Source of the DNA: an uncultured Eubacteriales bacterium
GTDB lineage: Bacteria; Bacillota; Clostridia; Oscillospirales; CAG-382
DNA length: 7,504 nucleotides
Direction: 5' to 3'
NCBI GenBank assembly: GCA_900554405.1
Contig: USHI01000058.1
Span: 1-7,504, forward strand
Shown here one piece after another: positions 5,240 through 7,504 of this stretch (the first letter of the stretch is position 1; the number at the start of each line of letters is the position of its first letter). The translations under genes were made by a program, and so were the position numbers. Under the pieces are notes generated by a model. The model was not told where the DNA came from. It ran no database searches and worked only from the letters and a program-made list of their open reading frames with translations.

Positions 5240-6781
5240 GTGAAGAAGAGTTTTTTTGACGGCAGCAGAACAGCCGTTGCGGAAAAAAGCCGCGAAGCAT
5301 TGCATTCGGTGCTCCCGATCCTGCTTATCGTGCTGTTGATATGCCTGAGCATCACCCCGGTGGAAACGGATCTTATGTTCAGTTTCCTTATCGGAACGGT
5401 AATGGTGGTTCTCGGGATGGGGCTGTTTTCACTCGGTGCGGATACTTCCATGACTCCGATCGGAAACAAAATCGGCACGGCACTCACCAAAACAAGAAAC
5501 TTTCCGCTGATACTTGCCGTAAGCTTTGCTTTGGGATTTGCAGTGACTATTGCGGAACCCGATCTTCAGGTACTTGCGGAAACGGTACCGCATATCAATA
5601 ATACCGTTCTTTTGCTTACTGTCGGGGTCGGCGTTGGCTTTTTCCTTTCCGTGTGTATGCTCCGCATTATCACCGGGCTCAAGCTTCGCTGGCTGCTGAT
5701 CGCATCCTATGCCGTGGTCTTTATTCTTTCCTTCTTTACGGACAGTGAATTCCTGGCAACCGCCTTCGATTCCGGCGGCGTAACGACAGGGCCGATGACA
5801 GTACCGTTCATACTTGCGCTCGGCGTGGGCGTTTCATTTATCCGAAGCGATAAAAATGCCGAAGCGGACAGCTTCGGTCTGGTTGCGCTTTCCTCTATAG
5901 GTCCGATAATCGCGGTAATGATACTCGGGTTTTTTCATGGTGACAGCAATTCCGTTGTCGGGGCTTCATCCTCCGGCACGCTCGGAACCACTGCGGATAT
6001 AGGACGCAACTACATAGAAACCATACCGCACTTCATGCTCGAAACGGCGCTTTCGCTGCTTCCCGTAATTGTAATATTCTTTTTGTTCCAGCTTTTTGCC
6101 CTGCGTATGGATAAGCGCAGCCTTGCAAAGATATGCATCGGTATCCTGTATACATATATAGGCCTTGTTCTCTTTCTTACCGGTGTGAACGTCGGTTTCG
6201 CCAATCTCGGCGCAGTGCTCGGCGCGAGGCTTGTTTCGGAGGAGCTTGAATTCCTTCTGATACCCCTTTCCATGCTTCTCGGCTGGTTTATCATTTCGGC
6301 GGAACCGGCTGTCGCCGTGCTCGAAACTCAGATCGAAGAAGTCAGCGCCGGGGCAATACCCGGGCGCATAATCAAGCGCAGTCTTTCCGTTGCAATATCG
6401 CTCGCCATGGGCATTTCCATGCTCCGCGTGATCACGGGCATTTCGGTGATGTGGTTCCTGGTCCCGGGGTATCTGACTGCTCTTGTGCTTTCGTTTTTTG
6501 TACCAGATATTTACACCGCAATCGCGTTCGACTCCGGCGGTGTGGCATCCGGTCCGATGACGGCGACCTTTATGCTTCAATTCTTTATAGGTACAAGTAA
6601 TGCGCTCGGCGGAAACCCGATAACCGATGCCTTCGGCGCGGTGGCGATGGTCGCAATGATGCCTCTTATTTCGATACAGCTTGTCGGGTTTTATTATAAA
6701 CGCAGAAATATCAACGGCGAAAAGGCTGTCGAGGAATACGGCGATAACGAGATCGTCGAGCTTTGGGAGGATGCGGCATGA
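5240..6781 (+). CDS. DUF1538 domain-containing integral membrane protein (two repeats)
   Basis: Polytopic membrane protein of 513 residues, probably a transporter or channel; substrate unknown. Hydrophobicity suggests about 14 membrane segments in two halves. Residues 19-232 and 268-486 are homologous: LPILLIVL (25-32) matches LPVIVIFF (274-281), AEPDLQVL (105-112) matches AEPAVAVL (354-361), MLRIITG (140-146) matches MLRVITG (394-400), and AFDSGGVTTGPMT (175-187) matches AFDSGGVASGPMT (429-441), at a constant shift of 249-254 residues. The repeated buried Glu (106, 355) and Asp (177, 431) are good candidates for a substrate or ion site. The linker 233-266 is polar and Ser/Gly-rich. I recognise the family as DUF1538; function is inferred from topology only. 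GTG start with AAGGAGG 6 nt upstream. It ends in an ATGA overlap with the PII-like gene, so the two are probably made together. A short acidic C-terminal tail (494-513) could contact the soluble partner. Confidence 0.9.
   Translation: MKKSFFDGSRTAVAEKSREALHSVLPILLIVLLICLSITPVETDLMFSFLIGTVMVVLGMGLFSLGADTSMTPIGNKIGTALTKTRNFPLILAVSFALGFAVTIAEPDLQVLAETVPHINNTVLLLTVGVGVGFFLSVCMLRIITGLKLRWLLIASYAVVFILSFFTDSEFLATAFDSGGVTTGPMTVPFILALGVGVSFIRSDKNAEADSFGLVALSSIGPIIAVMILGFFHGDSNSVVGASSSGTLGTTADIGRNYIETIPHFMLETALSLLPVIVIFFLFQLFALRMDKRSLAKICIGILYTYIGLVLFLTGVNVGFANLGAVLGARLVSEELEFLLIPLSMLLGWFIISAEPAVAVLETQIEEVSAGAIPGRIIKRSLSVAISLAMGISMLRVITGISVMWFLVPGYLTALVLSFFVPDIYTAIAFDSGGVASGPMTATFMLQFFIGTSNALGGNPITDAFGAVAMVAMMPLISIQLVGFYYKRRNINGEKAVEEYGDNEIVELWEDAA
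6766..6770 (+). promoter_or_regulatory. Ribosome binding site of the PII-like gene
   Basis: GGAGG at the 3' end of the DUF1538 gene, 7 nt before ATG 6778. An in-frame TTG at 6763 is further upstream, but the Shine-Dalgarno lies inside that extension, so the ATG is preferred. Confidence 0.82.
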
Positions 6782-7440
6782 ATTATGTTCTTTCGATATG
6801 CGATCCGAAATCGCTCGGCATTCTGACGGATATCTGCAATTCCCTTTCGCTTAAAATGACGGTCGTACTTCACGGGCGCGGAACAGCGGTACGCAGTATG
6901 CTCGATATTCTCGGCATAGAGGATACCGAAAAACGCATCGTGCTTACGATTGCCGACAACGAAAAGACAAAAGAGCTTATCCGCGAGGAGAAACAAAAAA
7001 TGTTTGTCGGCGTTCCGGGGCACGGGATAATAGTTTCCGTGCCGATAAAAAGTGTTGGAGGAGGAAAAACATTGGCTTATCTGAACAACGGGCAGCATAA
7101 CGCAAAATATACCCCCGAATTGAATTATTCCTACGAACTGATCATTGCAATATCCAACGAAGGCTGTACCGACATGGTCATGAATGCAGCGAGGAAGGCG
7201 GGCGCCAGAGGCGGCACCGTGATTCACGGCAAGGGAACAGGCAGTCGCGAGGATGAAAAGTTTTTCAATGTTTCCATTGCGCAGGAAAAGGAAGTAATAC
7301 TTATCGTTTCCGAAAAGGATCGCAAATCCGATATAATGCGCGAAATCGTCGGCTCCGCCGGACCTTCCACACCAGCAGGCGCGATAGTTTTTTCACTTCC
7401 GATAAGCGAAGTCGCCGGATTCGGGCTTTTCAGCGAATAA
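6778..7440 (+). CDS. Tandem PII-like protein (P-II family nitrogen regulator type, two domains)
   Basis: Probable soluble signalling protein of 220 residues made of two PII-like ferredoxin-fold domains, about 1-95 and 117-217, joined by a Gly/Asn linker (94-112). The halves align clearly: VVLHGRGTA (29-37) with TVIHGKGTG (147-155), EKRIVLTIADNEKTKELI (51-68) with EKEVILIVSEKDRKSDIM (170-187), and GHGIIVSVPIKSVGG (81-95) with PAGAIVFSLPISEVAG (199-214). Canonical GlnB/GlnK is one 112-residue domain with a long T-loop and Tyr51; here the corresponding stretch after HGxGT is short and carries no equivalent Tyr. The start overlaps the DUF1538 stop (ATGA), so a membrane partner is strongly suggested, as for GlnK with AmtB. 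It probably senses a nucleotide or metabolite and gates the partner, but that is inference. An internal Shine-Dalgarno and TTG lie between the domains. It is the last gene before the terminator. Confidence 0.87.
   Translation: MNYVLSICDPKSLGILTDICNSLSLKMTVVLHGRGTAVRSMLDILGIEDTEKRIVLTIADNEKTKELIREEKQKMFVGVPGHGIIVSVPIKSVGGGKTLAYLNNGQHNAKYTPELNYSYELIIAISNEGCTDMVMNAARKAGARGGTVIHGKGTGSREDEKFFNVSIAQEKEVILIVSEKDRKSDIMREIVGSAGPSTPAGAIVFSLPISEVAGFGLFSE
7057..7074 (+). promoter_or_regulatory. Possible internal ribosome binding site and TTG start between the two PII-like domains
   Basis: GGAGGAGG (7057-7064) lies 7 nt before an in-frame TTG (7072-7074, Leu99). Initiation there would yield 122 residues holding only the second PII-like domain. 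The purine run also encodes Gly-Gly-Gly-Lys of the linker, so it may be only a linker; three GGA codons in a row contrast with the GGC preference nearby. Confidence 0.35.
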
Positions 7441-7456
7441 GGCAAGCAAAAAAGAG

Positions 7457-7488
7457 GTACCGAAGCATACAGTGCTTCGGTACTTTTT
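7457..7488 (+). terminator. Rho-independent terminator of the dnaX-PII unit
   Basis: A perfect 11-bp stem (GTACCGAAGCA 7457-7467 with TGCTTCGGTAC 7473-7483) has a 5-base loop TACAG and is followed by TTTTT (7484-7488). The A-rich stretch before the stem can pair with the T-run and would serve as a T-run on the other strand, so it may act in both directions. It begins 17 nt after the PII-like stop. The remaining 16 bases of the window hold nothing I can identify. Confidence 0.93.
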
Positions 7489-7504
7489 ATATCAGGAATT
7501 TTCC

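Noticed and set aside
5966..7227. Minus-strand open frames opposite the DUF1538 and PII-like genes
   Set aside because: Shadow frames with biased composition, no initiation signals and no recognisable protein; the plus-strand genes are supported by family motifs and coupling.
1..7504. Insertion sequence, prophage, defence locus or CRISPR array
   Set aside because: No transposase, integrase or phage-like genes, no terminal inverted repeats, no direct-repeat arrays, and gene order and composition look like a stable chromosomal core region.

Overview
The window looks like chromosomal housekeeping DNA from a Gram-positive bacterium of the Firmicutes, most likely a member of class Clostridia. The grounds are a large Firmicutes-type SRP RNA directly ahead of dnaX-ybaB-recR (the order known from Bacillus and Clostridia), an HPr kinase/phosphorylase next to a ROK sugar kinase, strong AGGAGG ribosome binding sites, and a DUF1538 membrane protein paired with a PII-like protein. 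Base composition looks balanced, with frequent ATA and GGC codons. The genus cannot be read from the window. I see no mobile element, CRISPR array, tRNA or rRNA.

Left arm, minus strand, transcribed towards position 1: a consensus promoter (TTGACA, 17 bases, TATAAT) drives a DUF2812 membrane protein, then hprK, then a ROK-family kinase (probably glucokinase) cut by the window edge. Each gene overlaps the next by 1 to 11 bases, so the three form a tight, probably translationally coupled unit. HprK phosphorylates Ser-46 of HPr and so sets carbon catabolite repression. The ROK kinase would phosphorylate internal glucose. The DUF2812 protein has no known role.

Centre, 2243-2686: a divergent intergenic region. 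It holds the leftward promoter, a rightward promoter, and an SRP RNA of about 300 nt whose ends pair over about 21 positions.

Right arm, plus strand: dnaX (clamp-loader gamma/tau), ybaB (nucleoid-associated protein), recR (recombination mediator), a two-repeat DUF1538 integral membrane protein, and a tandem PII-like protein. They are closely spaced, with no terminator visible until a strong hairpin plus T-run at 7457-7488. dnaX starts about 25 nt after the SRP RNA terminal helix, so read-through from the SRP promoter is likely.

The least understood part is the 3' pair at 5240-7440. It is a pseudo-twofold transporter-like protein of about 14 helices, overlapped by 4 bp by a fused double PII-like domain protein with no recognisable T-loop. 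The layout recalls AmtB-GlnK and SbtA-SbtB, but substrate and effector are unknown. An internal Shine-Dalgarno plus in-frame TTG sits exactly between the two PII-like halves and may allow a single-domain form to be made.
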